This document shows, piece by piece, positions 1 to 8,259 of a stretch of DNA of 64,000 nt; the stretch's first letter is position 1; each line of letters begins with the position of its first letter. A program made the translations under genes and the position numbers. This DNA is from CATQHB01 sp965262595 (GTDB taxonomy: Bacteria; Chloroflexota; Dehalococcoidia; Lucifugimonadales; UBA3495): positions 496,001 through 560,000 of the forward strand of contig OZ253548.1 of assembly GCA_965262595.1 (NCBI GenBank), written 5' to 3'. The notes beneath the pieces were generated by a model. It saw nothing but the letters and a program-made list of their open reading frames with translations. It did not search any database and was not told where the DNA came from.

Positions 1-2
1 TT

Positions 3-608
3 TCCGTGACCGGCAACGTGCTGCGTGATTATCTGACCGATCTCTTCCCCATCCTGGAGTTGGGCACCAGCGCTAAAATGCTTTCGGTCGTCCCGTTGCT
101 CCAAGGCGGCGGGATGTTTGAAACCGGCGCGGGCGGTTCGGCCCCCAGGCACGTGCAGCAATTCCTGGAGGAGAGCCATTTGCGGTGGGATTCCCTGGGT
201 GAATTTTGCGCCCTCGTCGCGTCCTTTGAGCATTGCGCCCAGGTGTTCAAGAACGACAGAGCCAAATTATTGGCCGATACCCTGGACCAGGCGATCGGCG
301 ATCACTTGGAACAACGCCGTGCCCCGTCGCGCCGGGTAAACGAGCTGGACACCCGTGGCAGTCATTTCTACCTCGCCCTTTATTGGGCGGAGGCGTTGGC
401 CGGTCAGACCCAGAACCCCGAGTTGCAGACCCGCTTCAAAGAAGTGGCGCAGCAGTTGGCCGCCAACGAGGAGAAAATCGTCCAGGAGCTAAACGACGGT
501 CAGGGACAGCCGGTCGATATCGGCGGCTATTACTCCCCCAATGACGAGATGTCCGCCAAAGCAATGCGTCCCAGCGCCACTCTGAATGCGATTGTGGATG
601 CAATCTAG
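3..608 (+). CDS. icd: Monomeric NADP-dependent isocitrate dehydrogenase, C-terminal part (5' truncated by window edge)
   Basis: Oxidative decarboxylation of isocitrate to 2-oxoglutarate with NADP in the TCA cycle. Only the last ~201 residues are present; the reading frame is open to the left window edge, so the GTG at 6 is probably not the start. The family is about 740 residues long. Recognisable family stretches are GGGMFETGAGGSAP, the HLRWDSLGEF segment, SRRVNELDTRGSHFYLALYW and PVDIGGYYSPNDE near the C-terminus. These belong to the monomeric (type II) enzyme and not to the common homodimeric Icd. The gene lies on the same strand as malate dehydrogenase, 370 bp upstream of it. The identity is secure from these motifs; the N-terminal half cannot be judged. 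Confidence 0.93.
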   Translation, partial: SVTGNVLRDYLTDLFPILELGTSAKMLSVVPLLQGGGMFETGAGGSAPRHVQQFLEESHLRWDSLGEFCALVASFEHCAQVFKNDRAKLLADTLDQAIGDHLEQRRAPSRRVNELDTRGSHFYLALYWAEALAGQTQNPELQTRFKEVAQQLAANEEKIVQELNDGQGQPVDIGGYYSPNDEMSAKAMRPSATLNAIVDAI

Positions 609-977
609 CAACACACCGACACCGGCTGAGGCGCGGCCTTCAGCGGGTCGGATTACACGCATCTGAGTGATTGGGGGGCTGAGAAAGCCGCTTCCTCTTA
701 ATCTGTAACATCAAGGGGAACGATTCGTTGTGCTGGCCGTTACGCCGGGCTTCGTGACGCTTTTGCGACGATTACCGTGAAGGCGGGAAGCAACGCCATG
801 GCGGAGTTGGCATCACCCTGGGCCTGTATTAACATACACTGCCTGACATTCAAAACGAACTGTGCCAGTCCCGGTCTTATATGTACTGAACGAGTACAAG
901 GGATAATGCCGTGCCTTGTTCTCATACGCTGGGCAGACCGCCAAGCCGGACCAAATAAACAGAGGAGCGCTAACCAG
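609..977. other. Intergenic region between icd and mdh with a dyad upstream of mdh
   Basis: I see no convincing gene here. The frame of mdh stays open back to 777, but that N-terminal extension is rich in Cys, Trp and basic residues and does not resemble a malate dehydrogenase N-terminus. A short dyad lies at 882-898 and a GATAAT hexamer at 902-907, so an mdh promoter is plausible in the right half. Confidence 0.5.
882..907 (+). promoter_or_regulatory. Possible operator dyad and -10 element upstream of mdh
   Basis: TGTACT (882-887) and AGTACA (893-898) form perfect 6-bp inverted arms around a 5-nt centre. A GATAAT hexamer follows at 902-907, about 70 nt before the mdh start. No good -35 was found. 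A regulator site overlapping the mdh promoter is inference only. Confidence 0.25.
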
Positions 978-1919
978 ATGAGAAGCAAAGTAACCGTAGT
1001 AGGAGCCGGAAACGTCGGGGCCACTACCGTTCAGCGAATCCACCAATTGGGATATGCCGATGCGGTGTTAGTTGACGTGGTCGAAGACCTGCCCCAGGGC
1101 AAAGCATTGGATATGCTGGAGTCCGGGCCGGTTATCGGTTCGGACGCCAATATTGTGGGCAGCAACGATTATGCGGCAACCGCCGGCTCCGATGTGGTGG
1201 TCATCACTGCGGGAATCGCCCGCCGTCCTGGCATGAGCCGGGACGATTTGCTGATAACCAACATGAACATTACATCGGCGGTCACCGAGCAGGTGGTCAA
1301 GTATTCTCCCGACTGCATAATATTGGCCGTGACTAATCCATTGGATGCCATGTGCCAGAACATTTTTGAATCCAGCGGGTTTCCCCGCAATCGGGTTTTT
1401 GGGATGGCTGGGGTGCTGGACACCGCGCGTTTCCGAACTTTCATCGCCCAGGAGCTGAATGTTTCCGTTGAGGACGTTCAAGCTTACGTCTTGGGTGGTC
1501 ACGGCGACGACATGGTTCCCCTGGTCCGCTACACCACGGTGGGCGGCATTCCGATCAGCGAACTGTTGTCTCAAGAGTCAATTGATGCCCTGGTAGATCG
1601 CACCCGTCAAGGCGGTGGTGAAATTGTGGCCTTGCTCAAGGCTGGCAGCGCCTACTACGCGCCTTCCGCATCTATCACGCAAATGGTGGAAGCCGTATTG
1701 TTGGACAAGAAACGCATCCTTCCCGGCTGCGCCTATCTGGAAGGTGAATTTGGTATCAACGGTCTGTGCGTCGGTGTGCCAATCAAGGTTGGCGCCGGCG
1801 GAATGGAGCAGGTAATTGAGATAACACTCACCGACCAGGAACAGGCTGCCCTGAATGCCTCGGCGAACAGCGTCCAGGAATTAGTTGACGTAATGCGTAA
1901 AGCCAAGGCGGAAGGGTAA
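978..1919 (+). CDS. mdh: Malate dehydrogenase (LDH-like type)
   Basis: Interconverts malate and oxaloacetate with NAD in the TCA cycle (cytosol). From the ATG at 978 the product is 313 residues, the normal family length. Residues 9-14 (GAGNVG) are the Rossmann dinucleotide loop and Asp33 ends the second strand, which favours NAD. The substrate-loop arginines are in ARRPGMSR (81-88), another arginine is in LDTARFR (148-154), and His175 in GGHGDDMVPL is the catalytic base. The start was chosen because the motif begins right after it and GAGGAG lies about 10 nt upstream. It sits downstream of icd, so two TCA enzymes are adjacent; sdhABE lies 6 kb further on the opposite strand. Confidence 0.95.
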   Translation: MRSKVTVVGAGNVGATTVQRIHQLGYADAVLVDVVEDLPQGKALDMLESGPVIGSDANIVGSNDYAATAGSDVVVITAGIARRPGMSRDDLLITNMNITSAVTEQVVKYSPDCIILAVTNPLDAMCQNIFESSGFPRNRVFGMAGVLDTARFRTFIAQELNVSVEDVQAYVLGGHGDDMVPLVRYTTVGGIPISELLSQESIDALVDRTRQGGGEIVALLKAGSAYYAPSASITQMVEAVLLDKKRILPGCAYLEGEFGINGLCVGVPIKVGAGGMEQVIEITLTDQEQAALNASANSVQELVDVMRKAKAEG

Positions 1920-1979
1920 CCGCACTTGACCTGATGGAATCAGGTAGGTACAGACAAGGATAAGGGGTCATACTGCTCA

Positions 1980-2591
1980 TTGCGCACTTTTCAGGAGAAG
2001 TTTCCCGTATTCTTGGCACTGACAGGCGTTTGTTTAGCTGTTGCAATCCCTTTGTCCCTGATTGTTTACGCTGGCGAAAGTCCTTCAGCAGGCCGGCGCA
2101 CCGTTGCGATTGTTGGGGCCAGCGCATTATCAACTGCCGTTTCGGTTGCGCTTATTCTTGCTTACTCATCCTGGAGATGGGCCTACAACCGGCGACGCCG
2201 GCCCTTGGTGTGGCTGGCTGTTAGGCTGTTGGCAGCCGCTGCCAGCACGGCTGATGTATCTGTTAGAGCCTTAGGCCTAATAAGCAGGGACGGAGACTTG
2301 GTTATTAGTCCACCTCGCCGACGAAACGATTTTGTGAGGGAAGGAGACTCATTTCTTGCCTTCAGGGTTTATGATAAGGGACACTTGGGAATAGTGTCTG
2401 TCACTACCATTGAGCAGGACTCGTATCTCTGTACGGTAACCGACCGGATGGCTGCTCAAGACTTCTGGAACGGGTTGGAATTTCGGATGGCGAGCAACTT
2501 TTCTCCGCCGGAGGGGGTAGATTTCTCTCGTCATATTGACCAAATCGATATGGATTTTGCTCGGCGTCTAATTCGCAGTTGGGGAGGTTAA
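1980..2591 (+). CDS. Membrane protein of unknown function, two TM segments plus cytoplasmic beta-rich domain
   Basis: I do not recognise this 203-residue protein. It begins at a TTG with only a weak purine-rich stretch upstream. Residues ~10-30 and ~42-62 are hydrophobic and likely form a membrane hairpin; a very basic stretch (NRRRRP) follows, which places the rest in the cytoplasm. The C-terminal part (~95-200) has short alternating beta-like segments and ends in RRLIRSWGG. The next gene starts 4 nt after this stop, and its protein is also small and beta-rich, so the two are probably co-translated and may work together. No catalytic motif is visible. Confidence 0.6.
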   Translation: MRTFQEKFPVFLALTGVCLAVAIPLSLIVYAGESPSAGRRTVAIVGASALSTAVSVALILAYSSWRWAYNRRRRPLVWLAVRLLAAAASTADVSVRALGLISRDGDLVISPPRRRNDFVREGDSFLAFRVYDKGHLGIVSVTTIEQDSYLCTVTDRMAAQDFWNGLEFRMASNFSPPEGVDFSRHIDQIDMDFARRLIRSWGG

Positions 2592-2594
2592 GCA

Positions 2595-3023
2595 ATGTCT
2601 ATCCATGGCAAAGTGGCTGCTATTCTCAACGAGCGAGACTTGGTTATCAATAGAGGTCGAGACGACGGAGTATCTGAATGGATGCTGTTCAACGTTTCTG
2701 AGCCGAATGTATCTATAAAGGATCCGGACAATGGGGTTGAGTTGGGGGTGCTGACAAGAGAGAAAATCAAAGTCAGAGTTTTCGAAGTGCATCCTCACTT
2801 TTCGGTTGCGAAAACGTATGAGACCTACGCAGTCGCCGAACCGCCGGCGCTCGCTCAAGCCGGGGCGTTGTTTGTCACTGCCATGGAGCGTCCGTTCCAA
2901 CCAAGAAATGTTACCAGGGTTCGAAGAATTCTGTTGGAGCCTGCAGCACAAAAGACCGTAACCATAGGTGTTGAAGGGAGCACAGTCAATATAGGTGACC
3001 CGGTAACTGAAATAACCGAATAG
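2595..3023 (+). CDS. Small beta-rich protein of unknown function, FlgT C-terminal-domain-like
   Basis: A 142-residue protein with no signal peptide or TM segment. GGGGAGG lies 9-12 nt upstream of the ATG. The pattern GKVAAI...LVINRGRDDGVSEWMLF, then a DPDNGVELG turn, a KVRVFEV strand and SVAKTY resembles the small beta-barrel domain at the C-terminus of FlgT-like proteins (GxV...V.INxG...GV..GM.F, then DPxTGExLG). That resemblance is from memory of the pattern and is tentative; no other flagellar gene is present, so a flagellar role is not claimed. Its start lies 4 nt after the membrane protein upstream, which suggests one two-gene unit. Confidence 0.55.
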   Translation: MSIHGKVAAILNERDLVINRGRDDGVSEWMLFNVSEPNVSIKDPDNGVELGVLTREKIKVRVFEVHPHFSVAKTYETYAVAEPPALAQAGALFVTAMERPFQPRNVTRVRRILLEPAAQKTVTIGVEGSTVNIGDPVTEITE

Positions 3024-3072
3024 TTAACACTAACGCTCATCCGCTAGTGTCGCAGGGAGGAATGGTTGACCA

Positions 3073-4371
3073 ATGGCTAAGCGAAACGAACTGGAACAGG
3101 AACTCCTGGATAAGGCAGCCCAGTACCTGCCGGGCGGTGGATCCGGCAATACTAACTTTCCCGAGTCGCTGAACTTCCTGGTCCGGGAAGGTCTAGGTTC
3201 TCGCATTTGGGATGTGAGCGGCAACGAGTATGTGGACTGGTTGATGGGTTCCGGGCCGATGGTGCTGGGCCACGCCCACCCGGCGGTGGTGGCCGCGGTA
3301 ACCGAGGCAGTCGGCCAAGGCAGCACCTTTTTCACCACCAACGAAAAGGCGGTGCTGTTGGCCGAGGAGTTAGTCAAAGCTGTTCCTTGTGCCGATAAGG
3401 TGCGTTTTACCACTAGCGGCACCGATGCCTGCTTCCAATGCATGCGGGCCGCCCGCGCCTATCGTAAGCGGGACAAGATACTGAAGTTTGAGGGTGGCTT
3501 TCACGGAACTAGTGACTACGCCTTAATGAGTTTTGCCCCCGCTACGGCCGAGGAGTTCCCCCAGGCCGTCGCGGACAGCGGCGGAATCCCGAAGGCTATC
3601 CAGGACCTGATGCTGGTTGCGCCTTATAACGACCTGGACACCACTTTTTCCATCATTGAGGCTCACCACGACGAAATGGCTGCGGTAATAGTCGAGCCGA
3701 TACAGCGAATAATTGATCCCCGGCCCGGTTTTCTGCAAGGGTTGCGTGATATTACCCGCCGGTACGACATACCATTGATTTTTGACGAGGTGGTCACCGG
3801 CTTCCGATTGGCCTATGGTGGCGCTCAAGAATATTTCCAGGTTGTACCGGACCTTTGCTCGGTGGGCAAGATAATGGGCGGCGGCTATCCTCTGGCTGCC
3901 GTAATGGGCCGAGACGACATAATGGCGGTTTATGACCGATCCCTGGTGAGTTCGGACGACTACGTTAACCAGATTGGCACCCTGAACGGCAACCCGATCG
4001 CTTGCGCTGCCGGGCTGGCTACTCTGGCCGAGTTGCGCAAGGAAGGCGCCTATGAACGGCTCCGGAAGGTGGGAGGGCGCGTCCGTCAGGCGCTGATTGA
4101 TATCTGCGCTGAGAATGGCTTGGCGGTCCAGAGTAAGGGCGAGGACACGATCTTTGACGTTTACTTTACCGATAAGCCGGTGAACAACTACCGGGACGGC
4201 CTGGCGGCCGACGCCGGTATGATGGCCCGTTTAAACTCCGGACTGCTGGAAAGGGGAATCGTCAAAGGCTGGCCGCAGAAGTTTTATCCTTCCCTGGTCC
4301 ATACGGATGAGGATGTGGAGCAAACTATCAGCGCTTTCCGGGAAGTGGTTCCGACACTCCACGCCGGTTAG
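3073..4371 (+). CDS. Class III PLP-dependent aminotransferase (glutamate-1-semialdehyde aminomutase-like)
   Basis: 432 residues, fold type I PLP enzyme. TSGTDACFQCMRAAR (114-128) is the phosphate-binding and glycine-rich segment, the Asp of FDEVVTGFR (238) holds the PLP pyridine nitrogen, and Lys266 in SVGKIMGGGYP is the Schiff-base lysine. The overall pattern (FEGGFHG, VIVEPI, GTLNGNP) fits the glutamate-1-semialdehyde 2,1-aminomutase/beta-amino acid aminotransferase branch. It lacks other haem genes nearby, so a role in tetrapyrrole synthesis is not assumed; a catabolic transaminase is just as likely. An AGGGAGGAAT stretch precedes the ATG by about 10 nt. Confidence 0.85.
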   Translation: MAKRNELEQELLDKAAQYLPGGGSGNTNFPESLNFLVREGLGSRIWDVSGNEYVDWLMGSGPMVLGHAHPAVVAAVTEAVGQGSTFFTTNEKAVLLAEELVKAVPCADKVRFTTSGTDACFQCMRAARAYRKRDKILKFEGGFHGTSDYALMSFAPATAEEFPQAVADSGGIPKAIQDLMLVAPYNDLDTTFSIIEAHHDEMAAVIVEPIQRIIDPRPGFLQGLRDITRRYDIPLIFDEVVTGFRLAYGGAQEYFQVVPDLCSVGKIMGGGYPLAAVMGRDDIMAVYDRSLVSSDDYVNQIGTLNGNPIACAAGLATLAELRKEGAYERLRKVGGRVRQALIDICAENGLAVQSKGEDTIFDVYFTDKPVNNYRDGLAADAGMMARLNSGLLERGIVKGWPQKFYPSLVHTDEDVEQTISAFREVVPTLHAG

Positions 4372-4392
4372 TGGAAAAAAGGGAGATTTGTA

Positions 4393-5409
4393 ATGGGAAA
4401 TCCGGGGGACGAGTGGCTGGAAGATATTGCCACCCAAATGAAGGAGGCCATTGATAACGGAGCCGCCCCAGGACAGGAGCAACTTTCTGTACGTGAACTC
4501 GTCAGGAAGTTTGGGTATGAGAGACGGGGAGACGGGATAAACAGCCACATACGCAATGTTCTTGAAAACAATAAGCTCATTATAAACCGTGACTTTGCGG
4601 TTGGTTGGATAGATTCCTCAATAACTATCCGCCTTGATTCCGATGGGTCGGATACGTCTAAGTCAAATCCCACCCTCGATCCTACCCACCGAATAGGCTC
4701 ATTGGAAGCTGCCAACAAAGCTCCGATGAGCGTCAAGCCCGACAATGCTCTAAATGTGGCTACAACCAAGATGTTGCTACACGACTATTCCCAACTTCCC
4801 GTGATGTCCAGCGAATACAGCGTACAGGGCATAATCAATTGGGAATCAATCGGCTCTTGCCTTTCGCTGGGGCGTGGGTGCGAGTATGTTCGCGATTGCA
4901 TGAACCTTCCAGCAGTATTGTCTGCTAATGAGCCTCTGCTTGAGGCCATATCTGCTATTGTGGAACATGGGTATGTGTTGGTGAAGGGCGAGAACAACAC
5001 CATTACCGGGATAGTAACCGCAACTGACCTGTCGTTGCAATTTATGCAATTGGCCGGGCCATTTCTGTTCGTTGGTGAAATTGAGGGGCATTTGCGTCAT
5101 CTAATACACGGTACGTTCACGCTTAAGGAGATGCAGGAAGCGTCGACTCTGGAAGAAGGAACGTCTATTGAGGGATCCAGCGACCTGACCCTCGGCGCTT
5201 ATTGCCGACTGCTGGAAAACCCGAAAAACTGGATACAGTTGAATCTAAAGATAGACCGCAGTGAGTTCGTTGCCCACTTGAATGAAGTGCGTCAAATACG
5301 AAACGACATAATGCACTTCAATCCTGATGGGCTTTCTCCGGAGGAAACCAAAAAACTGAAAGACATTGCCCGCTTCTTTGAGAACTTGGTACGCTTAGGA
5401 GCAATGTAA
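4393..5409 (+). CDS. Winged-helix-like / CBS-pair / HEPN-like three-part protein
   Basis: 338 residues, soluble. Residues ~30-65 look like a small winged-helix fold (LSVRELVRKFGY...INSHIRNVLENNKL). Residues ~108-220 form a CBS pair: first repeat with YSQLPVM and VQGIINWESIG, second with VLVKGENNTITGIVTATDLS. CBS pairs usually sense adenine nucleotides. The C-terminal ~110 residues are helical and contain RNDIMH (303-308), an Rx4H motif in the position typical of HEPN ribonuclease-like domains, followed by FNPDGLSPEE. This order suggests a nucleotide-gated RNase or a related effector, but no activity is shown. It lies 21 nt after the aminotransferase and ends a run of plus-strand genes. Confidence 0.7.
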   Translation: MGNPGDEWLEDIATQMKEAIDNGAAPGQEQLSVRELVRKFGYERRGDGINSHIRNVLENNKLIINRDFAVGWIDSSITIRLDSDGSDTSKSNPTLDPTHRIGSLEAANKAPMSVKPDNALNVATTKMLLHDYSQLPVMSSEYSVQGIINWESIGSCLSLGRGCEYVRDCMNLPAVLSANEPLLEAISAIVEHGYVLVKGENNTITGIVTATDLSLQFMQLAGPFLFVGEIEGHLRHLIHGTFTLKEMQEASTLEEGTSIEGSSDLTLGAYCRLLENPKNWIQLNLKIDRSEFVAHLNEVRQIRNDIMHFNPDGLSPEETKKLKDIARFFENLVRLGAM

Positions 5410-5456
5410 TCAAAGTGGCCGGGCTACAGACCGCCCCCCGGATTTCCGCCGCCGCG

Positions 5457-6212
5457 CTAACCCCAGGGTTCGTTAATCAGGACTAACTCAGTGAGTAGGG
5501 CGTGCTGGCAGCCGAAGGTTTGCCCGGATTGGCGGGCGTAGCCGGTGAGCGCCTCGAAGGTGTTTGCAGCAGAGGGGCCGAGGTTGTCCAGGTAGGTTTG
5601 GTGCTGGCGCAGGGACTCCAGGCCCGTTTCCCAATAACCGCTGACGTCTATTCCGTGGGTGGCCGCAGTGTTGTCCACTCCCAAGACCGCTGCGAAGCGG
5701 ACGCCATTCCACGGCTCCGGTCCGTCGTCCAGCAATTCCGGGAATATCCAGCGGTTGCCTGCGTCCCGGGCGGCGTCGAACACCGCCAGCGCAACGTTGC
5801 GATGGTCGGCCATATTTAAGTGGCCCGAGGAAAATTTCAGGTGGTGGTTAAGGGTAATTAGTACGTCGGGACGATGGTGGCGGATGGCGCGGCTCACGTC
5901 CCGACGCAGAGGCAGTCCGTACTCAATAATGCCGTCGGGGTAGTCCAGGAACTCTACGGTATTAACGCCGACTATACCGGCGGCGTTGACCTCTTCCTGG
6001 GAGCGTAACGGTCCTACTTCGGAGGGGTGCATGCTGTCTATGCCGGCCTCCCCTCGGGACACCATCAAGTATATTACCTGTTTGCCTTGGGCCGTCCATT
6101 TCGCTACGGCGCTGGCGCCGCCGTATTCCAAGTCGTCCGGGTGGGCTACGATAGCCAACGCCTTTTGCCAGTCTTCGGGCGCTGCCGGCAGCTGCATCGG
6201 GATTTGCTCCAT
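5457..6212 (-). CDS. PIG-L (LmbE-like) family N-acetylglucosaminyl deacetylase-type hydrolase
   Basis: 251 residues, zinc-dependent deacetylase fold. AHPDDLE (23-29) gives the His-Pro-Asp-Asp metal/catalytic motif; a second metal histidine lies in HLNMADH (131-137). The family removes N-acetyl groups from GlcNAc-containing small molecules (mycothiol or bacillithiol-like thiols, glycolipids); the substrate here cannot be told. AAGGAAG lies 6 nt upstream of the ATG. It is the last gene of the minus-strand respiratory block, but a hairpin at 6271-6293 separates it from sdhE, so it is probably transcribed partly on its own. Confidence 0.85.
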   Translation of the reverse strand: MEQIPMQLPAAPEDWQKALAIVAHPDDLEYGGASAVAKWTAQGKQVIYLMVSRGEAGIDSMHPSEVGPLRSQEEVNAAGIVGVNTVEFLDYPDGIIEYGLPLRRDVSRAIRHHRPDVLITLNHHLKFSSGHLNMADHRNVALAVFDAARDAGNRWIFPELLDDGPEPWNGVRFAAVLGVDNTAATHGIDVSGYWETGLESLRQHQTYLDNLGPSAANTFEALTGYARQSGQTFGCQHALLTELVLINEPWG

Positions 6213-6270
6213 TTGTCTTCCTTGCTTCCCAGTTTGAATGCGGCGGAGACGATTCAGGCTTAATAGAACC

Positions 6271-6293
6271 GGCGGCGCAAACTTGGCGCCGCC
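6271..6293 (-). terminator. GC-rich hairpin downstream of sdhE
   Basis: GGCGGCGC (6271-6278) and GCGCCGCC (6286-6293) are perfect 8-bp arms around a 7-nt loop, 42 bp past the sdhE stop. There is no strong U-tract on the minus strand, so it may be a weak or partial terminator before the PIG-L gene. Confidence 0.4.
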
Positions 6294-6334
6294 AGCTATT
6301 CATTAACCTGGGTAGATTTCGCCGGTTGACTCTA

Positions 6335-7216
6335 TCAAGCGGCGCCGAGTTTCACTGTCACGGGCCGGGTGCTCATAATATGCTTTTGCAAACCCAGGTC
6401 GTCAGGAGAAATGCCCATTGCCAGCCCAATTAGCTGGGGTAGATGCAAAATGGGCAGGTCAACCTTACGGCGAAGCTGTGCCGATGCCTTGGGCTGGTAG
6501 CCATCCAAATTCAGGTGGCACAGGGGGCATGGCGTTACCATAGCGTCGGCGCCCAGGTCTTTAGCCTCGGACGTGTGCTTGCCCACCATTGCCATTGAGT
6601 TCTTTTCGTTGATAGTCAGGATGGGGAAGCCGCAGCAACGCGTCTTGCCGGCAAAGTCCACCACCGTTGCCCCCAGAGTTTCTATCAGGGTTTCCAGCGA
6701 TGTCTGTCGCTCCGGGTGTTCTTCAATGTCCAGGGCTTCGGTTGGCCGCACAATGTAACAGCCATAGAAGGGGGCCATCCGGATTCCGGCCAGAGGACGG
6801 GTAACCAGTTCCAGCACCTTGTCCAGCCCCACGTCCTCAATGAGTATCCATAGCAGGTGCTTGGGTTCGGCGGTGCCTTTATACTCCAACCCCTCCTCGG
6901 CCAGGTAGGAGTTAATCTGAGCAAGATACTCCGGGTCGCGCTTCATACGCAGGTTGGCCTGGCCCATCACGCCCTGGCAGGTGCTGCAGATGGTCAATAT
7001 CGGCAATCCCATTTTCTCTGCCTTGGCGAAGTTACGGGCGTTTAGGGTGTCGCCGAAAAGCTGGTTTTTCTCCTGCAATACTCCGGCCCCGGTGCAGGTC
7101 CAGGCCGGAATTTCCTCCAATTCTATGCCGAGTTTTTGGCAGATGAGCTTGGCTGCCGGGTACAACTCCGGCGCCGCTCCCTGGGATACACAGCCGGGAA
7201 AGAAAGCGTATTTCAA
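6335..7216 (-). CDS. sdhE: SdhE-type subunit of succinate:quinone oxidoreductase (two CCG domains, HdrB-like)
   Basis: 293 residues, relative of heterodisulfide reductase subunit B and of the SdhE subunit of class E succinate:quinone oxidoreductases. Two cysteine-rich CCG domains are visible: C9, C41 and C77/C80 in the N-terminal half, and C153, C194-C195-G and C230/C233 in the C-terminal half (CCGFP and CPLCH). The N-terminal copy has CTGAG in place of CCG. Such subunits replace the cytochrome b anchors and are thought to associate with the membrane peripherally. No TM helix is seen. It follows sdhB by 80 bp on the minus strand, which completes sdhA-sdhB-sdhE. Confidence 0.85.
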   Translation of the reverse strand: MKYAFFPGCVSQGAAPELYPAAKLICQKLGIELEEIPAWTCTGAGVLQEKNQLFGDTLNARNFAKAEKMGLPILTICSTCQGVMGQANLRMKRDPEYLAQINSYLAEEGLEYKGTAEPKHLLWILIEDVGLDKVLELVTRPLAGIRMAPFYGCYIVRPTEALDIEEHPERQTSLETLIETLGATVVDFAGKTRCCGFPILTINEKNSMAMVGKHTSEAKDLGADAMVTPCPLCHLNLDGYQPKASAQLRRKVDLPILHLPQLIGLAMGISPDDLGLQKHIMSTRPVTVKLGAA

Positions 7217-7296
7217 CCTAGTCCTCCGGGATGATTGCTGTTGTATGAATAAAGTTTGTCAGGAATCGAAGACCAAGACCTGATGCGTATCTTGGG

Positions 7297-8256
7297 TTAG
7301 CCTTCCAGTCGGCGGAACAAGCGCCGGACGTTTTCGACGTTTTCGATATTTTTATGCAGGATTGGCGGCATCTTGCCGTGAGTGAAGGCTCGCCAACCCA
7401 CCGGAATGTAGCTGATCAGCGCTCCAACGTTGGTCATTCCTACCGACTTTATGGGAAGGCGCAGCTCATCCAGTCGTCCGCTATGGCCTACCGAATCGGT
7501 GAACGCCGTGGTATGGCGGGCGCCGTTGTTGTTAGTAAAACCGGCAGTCACGGCCTGCTCTCTAAGCGCCATTATTCGGTCCATCGGCGCAACGCCCTTG
7601 GGACAGGCCTGGACGCATTCGTTGCAGCGGGTGCAGTCCCAGATGCCGGTGGCTTCGCTGAGGTTCTTCAACCGCGCGGTGGAGACTCCCTGTTCGTCTC
7701 CGTCCCGAGGGTCGGCGGTAAAGCGGTAGGCTTTGGCCAGCGCCGCTGGGCCGAGGAAAGTCGGGTCAACTTCCAGCACGGTGCAGTCGGAGACGCAGGC
7801 GCCACACATAATACAGGCGGTCACGCCGGACAGGTGCCGCATTGACTCGTTGGAGGCGATGTACTCGCCTTCCGGTTCGGCCATCTCCGGCTTGAGGTAC
7901 GGCTCGACCGACCGGACCTTGTCCCAGAACAGGTCAAAGTTTACGGTAAGGTCTTTCACCACGGGCATAACGCCGGCCGGTTCAACCACTACCACATTGT
8001 TCTCGTCGAGCGAACCGGACAAAGCGGTCTTGCAAGCCAGCCCGGCGTGGCCGTTTATCCGCATGGCGCAGGAGCCGCAAATTGCGCTGCGGCAAGAGCA
8101 ACGCAGGGTCAGGGTGCCGTCCATTTCTTCCCGAATCTTGATCAGGGCGTCGAGGACCGTGGCGTTGTCGGCGACGGTTAAGGCGTACTCCTGCCAATAG
8201 GCTGCCGGCCGCTCCGCCTCCGGATCAAATCGCTTAACTCTTACGGTAACGTCCAT
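7297..8256 (-). CDS. sdhB: Succinate dehydrogenase/fumarate reductase iron-sulfur subunit
   Basis: 319 residues, longer than the usual 230-260. The N-terminal ferredoxin domain has the [2Fe-2S] cysteines C55, C60, C63 and C75 (CSCRSAICGSC...C). The C-terminal domain has two cysteine groups, CIMCGACVSDC (148-158) and CTRCNECVQACPKG (208-221). All four cysteines of the usual [3Fe-4S] region are therefore present, which would allow cubane clusters. The protein passes electrons from SdhA to the SdhE/quinone side. The ATG lies 4 nt after the sdhA stop, so the genes are translationally coupled. Confidence 0.92.
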   Translation of the reverse strand: MDVTVRVKRFDPEAERPAAYWQEYALTVADNATVLDALIKIREEMDGTLTLRCSCRSAICGSCAMRINGHAGLACKTALSGSLDENNVVVVEPAGVMPVVKDLTVNFDLFWDKVRSVEPYLKPEMAEPEGEYIASNESMRHLSGVTACIMCGACVSDCTVLEVDPTFLGPAALAKAYRFTADPRDGDEQGVSTARLKNLSEATGIWDCTRCNECVQACPKGVAPMDRIMALREQAVTAGFTNNNGARHTTAFTDSVGHSGRLDELRLPIKSVGMTNVGALISYIPVGWRAFTHGKMPPILHKNIENVENVRRLFRRLEG

Positions 8257-8259
8257 TGG

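Noticed and set aside
2595..3023. Flagellar gene
   Set aside because: Only a loose FlgT-barrel resemblance; no other motility gene is present.
3073..4371. hemL assignment
   Set aside because: The motifs fit the broader class III group; there is no haem-biosynthesis context, so no gene symbol was given.
5502..5819. Plus-strand frame opposite the PIG-L gene
   Set aside because: Antisense to a gene with intact AHPDD and HxxH-type motifs.
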